Shown one piece after another: positions 4,290 to 11,413 of a DNA stretch of 64,000 nucleotides; position 1 is the first letter of the stretch; every line of letters begins with the position of its first letter. The position numbers were made by a program, and so were the translations under genes. A model generated the notes under the pieces. That model searched no databases, was not told where the DNA came from, and saw only the letters and a program-made list of their open reading frames with translations. The stretch is from positions 1 through 64,000 of the IMG/VR virus record IMGVR_UViG_3300032224_000809; one strand, written 5' to 3'. Source of the stretch: a virus.

Positions 4290-4465
4290 TGTCAGACAAT
4301 GAACTAACAACAGAACAACAAGCAATCATCATCGTAGAGAAACTATCTGCTGGTTTGAGAACACAGATTGCCAACGAAGTAGAGTTAGAGTTCCATGATA
4401 TCGATCATGATCTTGCTCATGCTATTGGTCAATTTATTCGTGAGGGTAAGCCTACCATCGCTTAG
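4289..4465 (+). CDS. Hypothetical helical protein, 58 aa
   Basis: A rightward gene (MSDNELTTEQQAIIIVEK...) coupled to the upstream gene by TAATG. It is predicted to be nearly all helix, with an acidic, His-containing stretch (EFHDIDHDLAHAIG). Its 3' end overlaps the convergent leftward gene by 14 nt. No family was recognised. Confidence 0.6.
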   Translation: MSDNELTTEQQAIIIVEKLSAGLRTQIANEVELEFHDIDHDLAHAIGQFIREGKPTIA

Positions 4466-4625
4466 GATGTTTATCGGTTTTATAAGACCTATATATCTGA
4501 AAATCGTTTAACGCTTGAATAATAATTTTTCGATCAACATTGCACATCTTGGCTAAGTCGTCAATAGATTTATTGTTGTCAACATATTGTTTTTCAAGCC
4601 AAGCCTTATCTTTATGGTTTGACAT
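4452..4625 (-). CDS. Putative small helix-turn-helix protein, 57 aa
   Basis: A leftward gene (MSNHKDKAWLEKQYV...) starting at 4625 as a TAATG overlap. Residues about 17-45 (KSIDDLAKMCNVDRKIIIQAL) fit a homeodomain-like helix-turn-helix as found in resolvase and MuA-type DNA-binding modules. The C-terminus is very basic. It could regulate nearby genes; the call rests on pattern only. It is the last gene of the leftward operon from 6169. Confidence 0.55.
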   Translation of the reverse strand: MSNHKDKAWLEKQYVDNNKSIDDLAKMCNVDRKIIIQALNDFQIYRSYKTDKHPKRW

Positions 4626-4774
4626 TACATGTTTTCGTGAGAAATACGATCTCTCCAATATTTTTCAGAATTCTTACGTTCTTCTGCAAGTTTAATAATA
4701 TCTTCTTGTGTATCATCAGACCAAGCCTCAATATCGCAATTCATTAAATAAGGTCTAAAAGTTTCGGGGATCAA
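4625..4774 (-). CDS. Hypothetical protein, 49 aa, likely TTG start
   Basis: Starting at the TTG at 4774 gives a 49-residue product (M-IPETFRPYLMNCDIEAW...), a TTGA overlap with the upstream stop and a GGAG site 8 nt upstream. The later ATG at 4744 has no ribosome site. The protein is acidic and helical. Its 3' end overlaps the HTH gene as TAATG. Confidence 0.5.
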   Translation of the reverse strand: MIPETFRPYLMNCDIEAWSDDTQEDIIKLAEERKNSEKYWRDRISHENM

Positions 4775-4956
4775 TTGATCACTCCATTTGCTTTGAGCGT
4801 ATCATACAACATACCATTAACAAAAACCATCTGCTCTCTGGCTGCAGCAATATACTGTTCTACTTGCTCAGAGTCGATTCCTTGCTGTTCTGCTTGGTAG
4901 CGATTAAATTCATCTACCGTACTTGTCATAAGTTCTACTGCTTCTGTTCTATCCAT
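4771..4956 (-). CDS. Hypothetical helical protein, 61 aa
   Basis: A leftward gene (MDRTEAVELMTSTVDEF...) with GGAG 6 nt before the ATG at 4956. Its start overlaps the previous gene by 8 nt. It is predicted as two long helices rich in Gln and Glu (NRYQAEQQGIDSEQVEQY), possibly a coiled-coil adaptor. No family was recognised. Confidence 0.6.
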   Translation of the reverse strand: MDRTEAVELMTSTVDEFNRYQAEQQGIDSEQVEQYIAAAREQMVFVNGMLYDTLKANGVIN

Positions 4957-5203
4957 TTTGCTCTCCAATTGGTTCGTAGTGTGTTGGTTCTAAATTTGTA
5001 AATGGCCATGGGTAATATGAAAAACCTAATTGCTCTGAAGCAATCTTATTTGCCATAAGTGTGATATCTGGATCAGCAGCAGCGATCATAGGTACAGTTG
5101 CTCCATTATTGGCCATATCTGCCTTCATACGGTTTGAAAGATCTTGAACTCTTTCAAAATATTGTATAACCTTAAGTCTGTGTTCTTCTGGAATACTTGC
5201 CAT
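4949..5203 (-). CDS. Hypothetical protein, 84 aa
   Basis: A leftward gene (MASIPEEHRLKVIQYFE...) starting 1 nt past the stop of the gene at 5205, with an AAGGGGAAG site upstream. The N-terminal half is helical; the C-terminal half ends in an aromatic, proline-rich stretch (SYYPWPFTNLEPTHY). I do not recognise it. Confidence 0.6.
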   Translation of the reverse strand: MASIPEEHRLKVIQYFERVQDLSNRMKADMANNGATVPMIAAADPDITLMANKIASEQLGFSYYPWPFTNLEPTHYEPIGEQNG

Positions 5204-5204
5204 G

Positions 5205-5402
5205 CTACCACTTCCCCTTTGGACATTTTGCTTGTGCTAACTGGGTTTTCAATTTCATGAAACATCCGCATTGAACACATCTCTTTGTCATGGGTCTGAA
5301 AAACTCACAACCCTTACATATATTATACCTTATCGCTGCTTCTTCTTCAGATGCACGAGGAGATCCATTAATCATATCCCAAGGCTTTACATCTTCGCTC
5401 AT
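5205..5402 (-). CDS. Cys-rich phage protein with CxxC...CxxCGC...C
   Basis: A leftward 65-aa protein (MSEDVKPWDMINGSPR...) with C-K-G-C-E-F-F at about residue 30, C-V-Q-C-G-C-F-M about 12 residues later and a final C-P-K-G-K-W. This Cys layout recurs in small proteins of many phages and probably binds zinc. The start at 5402 is a TAATG overlap with the DHH-like gene. The function is not established. Confidence 0.7.
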   Translation of the reverse strand: MSEDVKPWDMINGSPRASEEEAAIRYNICKGCEFFRPMTKRCVQCGCFMKLKTQLAQAKCPKGKW

Positions 5403-6169
5403 TACCAATCTACCTCCTGATCATACGTTATTGAATATTCCCCGCCAAAAATCTCAGCATATGAAATTATATCTTTATTATACCTTATTAACGTGTTTAT
5501 GCCAACTTTGTCACACATATATTTCTTGCCAGTTACAAGCGGTTCAAATGCTACCCCTTGCTCTTCAAATGCCGTATTTAGGGTTTGTATATATCGATCT
5601 TTGCCATATCGCTTAGATGTGAAGGATTGCTGAATATAGTCAAACCTTGCTTGCACATCATTCTCTCTTGCAATGTCCGAATTGTCTGTAATATACTTTA
5701 CTGCAGGATGTTCCATCCGTTTTGACCAATTAATCATGTTAGCGCTGTAAGACTCCATATTCTTAAGAGTTGAATCAGCGTATGCCATGCGGATAAGGTC
5801 AGAGTCGGAGGTTTGAACCTCTGTTGCAAACGAAATTAAAAATGCAGTTGCATATGGAAACTTGTCGCTATATGTCGAGACGCCGAAGTGAACATTCGGA
5901 TTAAAAGACTCAACCGACATACAATCATTTAACAGTCGCATATGATTTCCAAGTGACACATAATTTTGACGATTCATATCGCAATCAACAAACAAACATT
6001 CATATGGATTTACGCCATCTGCCAAACAAAGAATGTTCTTATCATACGTGCCAACTATTTTTGAACCGTTAAAACGATTTAATAACTGCGCCGACACCAA
6101 ACCATCCATATCTGGAGATATAATAATTTGTTTTGAAAACGACAGAGTGTCAAGTATGCTTTGTTTCAT
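5402..6169 (-). CDS. Putative DHH-like phosphoesterase
   Basis: A leftward 255-aa protein starting at MKQSILDTLSFSK. Near the N-terminus IISPDMDGLVSAQLL resembles motif I of DHH-family phosphoesterases (..D.DG..S...L), and a second acidic pair follows in LFVDCDMNRQ about 40 residues on. The canonical DHH triplet is not clear (SLGNHM stands in its place), so the family call is tentative. DHH enzymes hydrolyse phosphodiesters in nucleotides or nucleic acids. It heads a tightly coupled leftward operon of six genes. A longer start at 6214 would overlap the divergent promoter. Confidence 0.5.
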   Translation of the reverse strand: MKQSILDTLSFSKQIIISPDMDGLVSAQLLNRFNGSKIVGTYDKNILCLADGVNPYECLFVDCDMNRQNYVSLGNHMRLLNDCMSVESFNPNVHFGVSTYSDKFPYATAFLISFATEVQTSDSDLIRMAYADSTLKNMESYSANMINWSKRMEHPAVKYITDNSDIARENDVQARFDYIQQSFTSKRYGKDRYIQTLNTAFEEQGVAFEPLVTGKKYMCDKVGINTLIRYNKDIISYAEIFGGEYSITYDQEVDW

Positions 6170-6187
6170 ATTTTTGAAAACACCCCT

Positions 6188-6193
6188 TATAAT
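6188..6193 (+). promoter_or_regulatory. Rightward -10 box (TATAAT) before holin-like gene
   Basis: TATAAT ends 9 nt before the ATG at 6203. The opposite strand here offers TTGAAT-N17-TATAAG for the leftward operon, so the two transcripts diverge from overlapping promoters. Confidence 0.45.
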
Positions 6194-6202
6194 AATACAG
6201 TT

Positions 6203-6469
6203 ATGACAATTCAAGATTGGGCAGCCCTTGCCGTTTCCGTACTTTCAATTGTAGCAGTTCTTGCTGGTGCAATCAAGTGGCTCGTCAAACATTATCTCGT
6301 CGAACTTAAACCGAATTCTGGATCATCGATGAAAGACCAAATTTCAAGATTAGAAAACGCTTTGGACGAACAGAGAATTGATTCTATAAAATCTAGAGAT
6401 CGCCAAGAAAAGAAACTTGACGATATGTATAAAATTTTAATTGAGCATATTGAAAAACTTAATAAATAA
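6203..6469 (+). CDS. Holin-like membrane protein
   Basis: An 88-aa rightward protein (MTIQDWAALAVSVLSIV...). Residues about 6-28 make one transmembrane helix; the remainder, from about residue 40, is a charged coiled coil (ISRLENALDEQRIDSIKSRD). Single-span proteins with a cytoplasmic coiled coil are common holins or holin-like proteins of actinobacteriophages. The lysin at 12607-13158 is not adjacent, which weakens the case. The start at 6203 is preferred because the -10 box overlaps any longer form. Confidence 0.5.
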   Translation: MTIQDWAALAVSVLSIVAVLAGAIKWLVKHYLVELKPNSGSSMKDQISRLENALDEQRIDSIKSRDRQEKKLDDMYKILIEHIEKLNK

Positions 6470-6587
6470 TTTGCTATATACTATATATAAGATATCTTCT
6501 ATATACAAACCTTAAAGATAGTTCTTTTCTCTTATATATATTTAAGTATACACTATCGCAATCCTGGCATAAAAGACTTATGGTAAC

Positions 6588-6652
6588 AAAACGGACATTG
6601 TCAATTGTAACAATCTGGTAAACTTTAATATCATGTCTGTATTGTCCGTTTT
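6588..6652. repeat. Inverted repeat AAAACGGACA ... TGTCCGTTTT
   Basis: AAAACGGACA at 6588-6597 and its exact complement at 6643-6652 flank 45 nt and abut the TGGTATAAT promoter at 6654. The half-motif ACGGACATT also occurs in the early promoter region near 2018 and 2906. Confidence 0.5.
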
Positions 6653-6653
6653 A

Positions 6654-6662
6654 TGGTATAAT
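6654..6662 (+). promoter_or_regulatory. Extended -10 promoter directly before a terminator
   Basis: TGGTATAAT. The expected start at about 6669 is the first base of the terminator stem, so the transcript would be a roughly 50-nt hairpin RNA unless read-through occurs. Confidence 0.55.
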
Positions 6663-6668
6663 TTTAAA

Positions 6669-6720
6669 GACTAATACCTTGGTTGTCTTATACCCACCAC
6701 CTTGGTATTAGTCATTTTTT
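6669..6720 (+). terminator. Terminator hairpin before the structural region
   Basis: GACTAATACC at 6669-6678 pairs perfectly with GGTATTAGTC at 6704-6713, followed by ATTTTTT. It separates the upstream region from the tail-fibre genes. Confidence 0.7.
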
Positions 6721-6721
6721 A

Positions 6722-6730
6722 TGGTATAAT
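6722..6730 (+). promoter_or_regulatory. Extended -10 promoter, leaderless start
   Basis: TGGTATAAT ends 8 nt before the ATG at 6739; no ribosome site fits in between. Confidence 0.65.
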
Positions 6731-6738
6731 CAAGTATT

Positions 6739-7152
6739 ATGAACTCCTCTTCTTATGGCCCTGAAATTTTTGGAGCAGACCCTGTAAATATTAAATGGTC
6801 TGTGGTTAGAGGAGATACATCCTCAATCACTGTTAGTTTTTTGCAAGATGATGAGGTTACCCCATATAATATCACTACTTGGGATTTTATTTCAACAGCA
6901 TATGAGAAGTCAACTGACCTAGTTGATATTTTAACTGTCACTAAGCCAGCCCCTGGAACTATTACTATTTCAGCACCTGCCTCTACAACTAAAGACTGGG
7001 GAACAGGTCGGGGATCGAAAGTTGGAGAATTAATGTTTGATCTTCAAGTAACAATTAATGGATCAACAGATGCTCTAGATGTTATCTGGACCCCCCTTAT
7101 TGGAACTATATCAGTAATTGGTGATATCACATATACTGGAGGATCTCTTTAA
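6739..7152 (+). CDS. Virion structural protein, small beta-rich tail/baseplate type
   Basis: A 137-aa protein (MNSSSYGPEIFGADPV...). The pattern 'W.VVRGD..S..V.F..DD' followed by alternating strands and 'DV.WTP..G...V.GDIT' recurs in the proteins at 13825-14232 and, more weakly, 7975-8322. All three resemble the N-terminal beta-sandwich of baseplate or tail-attachment proteins (BppU-like); this is pattern-based. It is the first gene of the tail-fibre cassette, with its own leaderless promoter, and is coupled to the next gene by TAATG. Confidence 0.6.
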   Translation: MNSSSYGPEIFGADPVNIKWSVVRGDTSSITVSFLQDDEVTPYNITTWDFISTAYEKSTDLVDILTVTKPAPGTITISAPASTTKDWGTGRGSKVGELMFDLQVTINGSTDALDVIWTPLIGTISVIGDITYTGGSL

Positions 7153-7253
7153 TGCCAGTAATTAAAGTTTCTGAAAATAAAAAGAATCTCCCTTCCGTAA
7201 TTAAAATAACATACCAATCTGGAAAGTCACAAACTTTTAAGGTTAAAAAATAA
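7152..7253 (+). CDS. Hypothetical basic micro-protein, 33 aa
   Basis: MPVIKVSENKKNLPSVIK... lies between two structural genes with TAATG overlaps at both ends, which makes it likely to be translated. It is rich in Lys with a strand-turn-strand pattern. No function can be assigned. Confidence 0.5.
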   Translation: MPVIKVSENKKNLPSVIKITYQSGKSQTFKVKK

Positions 7254-7948
7254 TGGCGTTAAGCAGAAGCACAGATTTTCCAGGTAGCAGAAAAACAAAT
7301 TATGCTGATCAAGTTCAGCAATCACAAGAAATAGGTTCTATAGACAGCAGCCTTTATATACCAGTTCAAGGTCCACAGGGACCCGCAGGACCTAGGGGAT
7401 TAGACGGCCAGGTGGGCCCACAGGGACCCGCAGGAGTTCAAGGTGAACGTGGACCAGCAGGCAAGGATGGAAAGTCTTTATTTGCCGATGGGTGGGCCAA
7501 TTACGATAATAGAAACTCTATAAACTTTTCACTTGGAGCAACACGGGGAGACGATGGTTGGGTAGATGTTTATGTTGATGCTCTGGGTAAAGGAACAAAT
7601 GAAAAATATTTGCCTAAAGATAACATAAGTTTATACAATCCAGAAACTCGTAGAATTAACTTAAAACATTTAGACATTGGGTCACAACTTAGAATTACAT
7701 ATACTTTTGATTTATCGACATATGGAAATAATACTGAGGTTTGGGCAAGATCCTATTTCCCAGATACTGGAAAAGCCGTTACAAGTTTTGTTGCAAACCT
7801 TAAATACCAATATGACTATGAACTGTCAACAACCCACTTGCTATACTTAGATGATAGCGTAGACAAGTCAAGTGGTATAGTTCCACAACTAAGAGCAGAC
7901 CTAGACTCCATGGCAGTATTGAAATCAATCTATCTTTCAACGTTCTAG
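7253..7948 (+). CDS. Collagen-like tail fibre protein
   Basis: A 231-aa protein. Residues about 40-75 are twelve uninterrupted Gly-X-Y triplets (GPQ GPA GPR GLD ... GPA GKD), expected to form a collagen triple helix. The C-terminal 150 residues form a beta-rich domain probably located at the fibre tip. Several triplets have Pro in the Y or X position (GPA, GPR). Collagen-like stalks are common in phage fibres. Five Fe(II)/2OG dioxygenases in the same cassette make proline hydroxylation of this stalk conceivable, though nothing here proves it. Confidence 0.8.
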   Translation: MALSRSTDFPGSRKTNYADQVQQSQEIGSIDSSLYIPVQGPQGPAGPRGLDGQVGPQGPAGVQGERGPAGKDGKSLFADGWANYDNRNSINFSLGATRGDDGWVDVYVDALGKGTNEKYLPKDNISLYNPETRRINLKHLDIGSQLRITYTFDLSTYGNNTEVWARSYFPDTGKAVTSFVANLKYQYDYELSTTHLLYLDDSVDKSSGIVPQLRADLDSMAVLKSIYLSTF

Positions 7949-7950
7949 CA

Positions 7951-7959
7951 TGGTATAAT
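7951..7959 (+). promoter_or_regulatory. Extended -10 promoter
   Basis: TGGTATAAT, followed by an AGGAGG ribosome site before the ATG at 7975 (leadered). Confidence 0.65.
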
Positions 7960-7974
7960 TAAGCAGGAGGAATA

Positions 7975-8322
7975 ATGGCATTTCCAGGCACATACAATAT
8001 TAACTATTATAAGGGTGATACCTATGATTTCAACATATACCCTAAAGATTCTTCTGGTGCCATTTTCTCACTTTCAAACTACGCAGCAACTTTTACTATA
8101 AGTACATCTCGTGGAGCAAACCCAGCATTTACTGTTGCTGCAACTGCAAACATTGCTTCAAATAACAGTTATATTACTTGTTCTATTTTGCCAGCAACAG
8201 GAAGAACTTTAACTGCTGGAACAGAATATGTTTATGATGTTCAAATTGCTCAAGGCTCAAATAAAATTTATACACTTCTAACTGGAACAGTCACTGTAAC
8301 AGCAGACGTAACTGGAGCATAA
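7975..8322 (+). CDS. Tail/baseplate structural protein, 115 aa
   Basis: MAFPGTYNINYYKGDTYDF... with 'Y.KGDTY.F..Y.KD', then alternating hydrophobic strands ending 'TLLTGTVTVTADVTGA'. The KGD followed by a two-sheet pattern is shared with the products at 6739 and 13825 and suggests the same small virion fold. It has its own promoter and a strong AGGAGG site. The next gene begins 1 nt after its stop. Confidence 0.6.
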   Translation: MAFPGTYNINYYKGDTYDFNIYPKDSSGAIFSLSNYAATFTISTSRGANPAFTVAATANIASNNSYITCSILPATGRTLTAGTEYVYDVQIAQGSNKIYTLLTGTVTVTADVTGA

Positions 8323-8323
8323 T

Positions 8324-8902
8324 ATGGCAGAACTACTTTTATCGACAGATAACATTACTGTAATTGGTGGTCCAGATATAGTAAACTTAGATGTTGACTT
8401 TGGTCCATCAGGCACAAGAGGAAGCAAGATTTTTGCTTCAAACCAGAATCCAAATAACTCTGGGGCTTTAGGAAGCCAAGTTCCAAACATTGGAGACTGG
8501 GCAATAAATGTATCTAAGGCTGATTTAGAATATACTTATATGTATGAATACATCTCTGAGCCTGGCGGTAATACATGGACTTCAAGGCTTAAAGTTAATC
8601 CCGCAATTTATTCCGAAAATTTAGATGTTGCTTTTTCTGCAGGATCAAAAACAATAACTTTTAATGTTCAGAAGATTGCATCTTTGACAAATAATCAAAA
8701 TCTAACTGCTGCAAATTTTAATATTCAGCATAGCATTGTTGGCACTAATCCCATCGCTTCTTCTATTTCTGTTGGTGCAGTAACAGTTACAAATGATACC
8801 CTTACTTTGCCAATTACAATTAAAGCAGCAGAATTTTCAGGAGGGACATGGTCTCAGATAGCCGATACCCGTAAGGTTCATATTCTGATTACTGTGGTAT
8901 AA
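8324..8902 (+). CDS. Minor tail protein, 192 aa
   Basis: MAELLLSTDNITVIGG... carries a short Gly-rich turn (VDFGPSGTRGSKIF), then a beta-rich body. The 'FGP.G.RGS..F' segment is typical of actinobacteriophage tail-fibre-associated proteins. Its stop codon TAA is part of the -10 hexamer of the next promoter (TATAAT at 8898-8903). Confidence 0.55.
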   Translation: MAELLLSTDNITVIGGPDIVNLDVDFGPSGTRGSKIFASNQNPNNSGALGSQVPNIGDWAINVSKADLEYTYMYEYISEPGGNTWTSRLKVNPAIYSENLDVAFSAGSKTITFNVQKIASLTNNQNLTAANFNIQHSIVGTNPIASSISVGAVTVTNDTLTLPITIKAAEFSGGTWSQIADTRKVHILITVV

Positions 8903-8903
8903 T
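8895..8903 (+). promoter_or_regulatory. Extended -10 promoter overlapping a stop codon
   Basis: TGGTATAAT contains the stop of the gene ending at 8902. An AAAGGTG ribosome site precedes the next ATG at 8921. Confidence 0.6.
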
Positions 8904-8920
8904 CGAAAAGGTGAAAATAA

Positions 8921-9373
8921 ATGGCAAATAAAAATATAGATAATACAGATAATGGCACTGGAGTATTTAATACTAAGGTTCCTGGAATGGATGAGGCTGC
9001 AGATATTCAAGAAGCCCTTCGAATCTACCACTATGGATCAAAAACTCCTCCAGCATCAGAGGCAGACATTGTAAGGCCATCTCTTGTAGGTCATATTAAA
9101 GATATTAAAACAGATATTGCTACCATTAATGCAAAAGGTATTGGAAGCAAATACACAGCCAATGAACCATCATCTATTGTAGATGGAATGATCTGGGTAG
9201 ACTCTGATGTAACTGGTGGAAATGGAGTTCAGTTTGCAACCTCTCAATATCAAACAGCAACACCAACTACTGGTCTTGTTAATGGTTTAATCTGGATTAA
9301 AAAAGGAACTTCACCACTTGAGATGTGGGTTTATGATTCTTCTACTACTGCGTTTGTAAAGGTCGGTGCATAA
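8921..9373 (+). CDS. Minor tail protein, 150 aa
   Basis: MANKNIDNTDNGTGVFN... Its N-terminal part contains 'DIQEALRIYHYGS', a helix often seen in fibre base domains. The body has two repeats of 'G.IW(V/I)..(D/K)...G' (DGMIWVDSDVTGGNG and NGLIWIKKGTSP), typical of tail-fibre tip modules. It is coupled to the next gene by TAATG. The function as a virion surface protein is inferred from context. Confidence 0.55.
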   Translation: MANKNIDNTDNGTGVFNTKVPGMDEAADIQEALRIYHYGSKTPPASEADIVRPSLVGHIKDIKTDIATINAKGIGSKYTANEPSSIVDGMIWVDSDVTGGNGVQFATSQYQTATPTTGLVNGLIWIKKGTSPLEMWVYDSSTTAFVKVGA

Positions 9374-10023
9374 TGCCAAAATCAATTGATTCAGAATCAA
9401 AAGTAGCATATATATATAGTTCAGAAACAGATAAGTGGCATCCAATTGCAGGAGCGGTTAATACTGGTGCAGCATATACCTGGTCAGCAGATCAGCGGTT
9501 TTCTACTTCTGTAACATTTGAATCTGTAGTTAAAGCAAAGGCTGGAGTAAATAATTTTTTAAACCCAGCAGCAAGAGATTTGGTTTTTACTGATATCTCA
9601 TCAGAAAATAAAAAAGGAATTGTCTGTTTTGTTAGAAATAATGCAGCAGGATTACCAATAAATCAAATTCAATATTTTGATGGAACTAATTGGAGATCAT
9701 ATTCTGATTCTACTTCACTGCTTTCAAAAACCAACACTGCAACATATACAATTGTTTTAGAAGATGCTGGTCGTACAATTATTGCAAACTCAGACACAGT
9801 AAATGAGATTGTTGTTCCAGCAAACAGCACTACTCCATTTGTTATTGGTCAAAGGCTTGACATTATTCGTTACGGCGTTGGAGTTACATCAATTTCTGGT
9901 GCAAACGGGGTAACTATTCAAAGCAAGAATTCTAATAAGAAGATTGCAGCAAGATACTCAGGAGCAACACTTATTAAATTAGAAGAGAACACCTGGATAC
10001 TTGTTGGCGATTTGATAGCGTAA
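9373..10023 (+). CDS. Tail fibre protein with shared C-terminal module
   Basis: A 216-aa protein (MPKSIDSESKVAYIYSS...). Its last ~95 residues ('TYTIVLEDAGRTI....VPANST.PF.IG..LDI...G...T.I....GV...........ATLIK...NTWI..GDL.A') match the C-terminus of the 470-aa protein at 17489-18901 almost motif by motif. The shared module is probably a swappable fibre tip or trimerisation/receptor domain. The N-terminal half has a 'TDKWHPIAGAVN' motif and 'QIQYFDGTNWRSY', found in phage fibre proteins. Confidence 0.65.
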   Translation: MPKSIDSESKVAYIYSSETDKWHPIAGAVNTGAAYTWSADQRFSTSVTFESVVKAKAGVNNFLNPAARDLVFTDISSENKKGIVCFVRNNAAGLPINQIQYFDGTNWRSYSDSTSLLSKTNTATYTIVLEDAGRTIIANSDTVNEIVVPANSTTPFVIGQRLDIIRYGVGVTSISGANGVTIQSKNSNKKIAARYSGATLIKLEENTWILVGDLIA

Positions 10024-10032
10024 GGTTTAAAA

Positions 10033-11412
10033 ATGCTGACCACACTAGGGCTATTTGGAAAAGGTATGGTATCAGTACCATCTTTAGTTGGTTTGTCAAA
10101 AACAGAAGCAGAGTTGACAATAACCGCAGCAGGATTGATTATTGGAAGTTCTGCATCAACAGATACAAATACACAGGCAGATAATTTAAAACTTTTTTCA
10201 CAAAATCCACCAAGTGGAACTGAGGTTGATTATGAAACCTCTGTTAGTTTTACTTATAAAACTTATGTTGCTCCAGTTATTAATACAATTAATACAATTA
10301 ATACAATTGATACTATTAACACAATAAATACTATCAACACTATTGCAACAATTAATACAATTAATACTATCGATACAATTAATACAGGACCACAGCCATG
10401 CTGCCAAGATGATGATGCTGGCTATTGTGTCAATGTGGGTTCAGATGGATATGGAACATGGATGCAATATCAATACGATCCATGTACTGCAAGTTCTTGT
10501 CCAGCAAGAAGCATGGGCAGAACATTCTGTGGAGTTCCTAACACAATTAACACAATTAACACAATTAACACAATTAACACAATTGATACAATTAACACAA
10601 TTAACACAATTAACACAATTAACACAATTAATGTGTGCTTGTCAGATGAAATTCCATCAGGAACTGCCTATCGTGCAGAGTGTTGTGGATATGCAGTTAG
10701 AGTTAAGGTTATAGGTTGCTCTGGAACACAAATTGGAACAGCATACTATTGCATTGATTCATGTGCAACTATCGATACTATCAACACTATTAACACTATT
10801 AACACAATTAACACAATCAATACAATCAACACTATTAACACTATCAACACTATTAACACTATCAACACTATTAACACTATCAACACTATTAACACTATTA
10901 ACACTATTAACACTATTGCTACTGGTGGATTCAGTGCTGGATGTTTGCTATACGAAACACCAATTTTGCTTGCCGACAGAACATATAAAAATATTGAAGA
11001 TTTAGAAGTTGGAGATGAACTACTTTCTTTAAATATTTTATCTATACCAGATGAAGAATATCCTACAATACTAGAGTCTTGGAGATCAGATAACATTGAT
11101 GATTCTGTTTTTACAACAACATTTGTAACAGATATAAAGAAAGCAACAAATCCAGGTTATTATTTATTAAATAATAAATTAAAGGTTACCTATGAGCATA
11201 CAATGTTAGTAAAAAGATCCGATGTTTGGATGTTTGTTTCTATGGAGCACGTTGTTGTTGGAGATTATATGGTTGATAGTGAAGGCGATACTATTCGTGT
11301 AGACTCTATTGATTATGATGACTCTGTTGTTAATGTTATTTCTATTGATACAGAAGTAAAAGATATGTATTTTGCAGCAGATATCTTAGTTCACAATATG
11401 TATGCAAAATAA
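10033..11412 (+). CDS. PASTA + INT-repeat + Cys-rich + C-terminal Hint domain protein
   Basis: A 459-aa mosaic. Residues about 13-76 fit a PASTA domain (VPSLVGLSKTEAE...QNPPSGTEVDYETSVSF). Three blocks of strict Ile-Asn-Thr tripeptides follow (about 82-118, 170-200 and 247-297), separated by two Cys-rich islands with several CC or CxxC pairs. The last ~150 residues, from GC-LLYETPILLADRTYKNIE, are a Hint (hedgehog/intein) domain: first-residue Cys, block-B-like T-Y-E-H, and terminal 'FAADILVHN'. The residue after HN is Met, so there is no nucleophile for protein splicing; cleavage or transfer at the N-terminal Cys is more likely. Two dioxygenase genes follow at once. Probably a tail-surface protein. 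Confidence 0.8.
   Translation: MLTTLGLFGKGMVSVPSLVGLSKTEAELTITAAGLIIGSSASTDTNTQADNLKLFSQNPPSGTEVDYETSVSFTYKTYVAPVINTINTINTIDTINTINTINTIATINTINTIDTINTGPQPCCQDDDAGYCVNVGSDGYGTWMQYQYDPCTASSCPARSMGRTFCGVPNTINTINTINTINTIDTINTINTINTINTINVCLSDEIPSGTAYRAECCGYAVRVKVIGCSGTQIGTAYYCIDSCATIDTINTINTINTINTINTINTINTINTINTINTINTINTINTINTINTIATGGFSAGCLLYETPILLADRTYKNIEDLEVGDELLSLNILSIPDEEYPTILESWRSDNIDDSVFTTTFVTDIKKATNPGYYLLNNKLKVTYEHTMLVKRSDVWMFVSMEHVVVGDYMVDSEGDTIRVDSIDYDDSVVNVISIDTEVKDMYFAADILVHNMYAK
10282..10387 (+). repeat. 9-bp tandem repeat, INT block 1
   Basis: Tandem units close to ACAATTAAT encode Ile-Asn-Thr. Third codon positions vary between units, so the protein repeat is under selection. Confidence 0.85.
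10538..10632 (+). repeat. 9-bp tandem repeat, INT block 2
   Basis: Nearly identical AACACAATT units, about ten copies. DNA identity is high, which suggests recent expansion by slippage or recombination. Confidence 0.85.
10768..10920 (+). repeat. 9-bp tandem repeat, INT block 3
   Basis: About seventeen AACACTATT or AACACTATC units encoding INT. The units differ in codon choice from block 2, so each block has expanded separately. Confidence 0.85.
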
Positions 11413-11413
11413 A

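Noticed and set aside
5290-5616. 108-aa rightward frame across two leftward genes
   Set aside because: It has no ribosome site or promoter and overlaps two coupled leftward genes with clear motifs.
10282-10920. Regular short repeats that might look like a CRISPR array
   Set aside because: Units are 9 bp, contiguous and in frame, encoding Ile-Asn-Thr; there are no spacers.
10900-11412. Hint domain read as an intein interrupting a gene
   Set aside because: The domain is at the very C-terminus, with only four residues after HN and no Cys/Ser/Thr nucleophile, so splicing is not possible.
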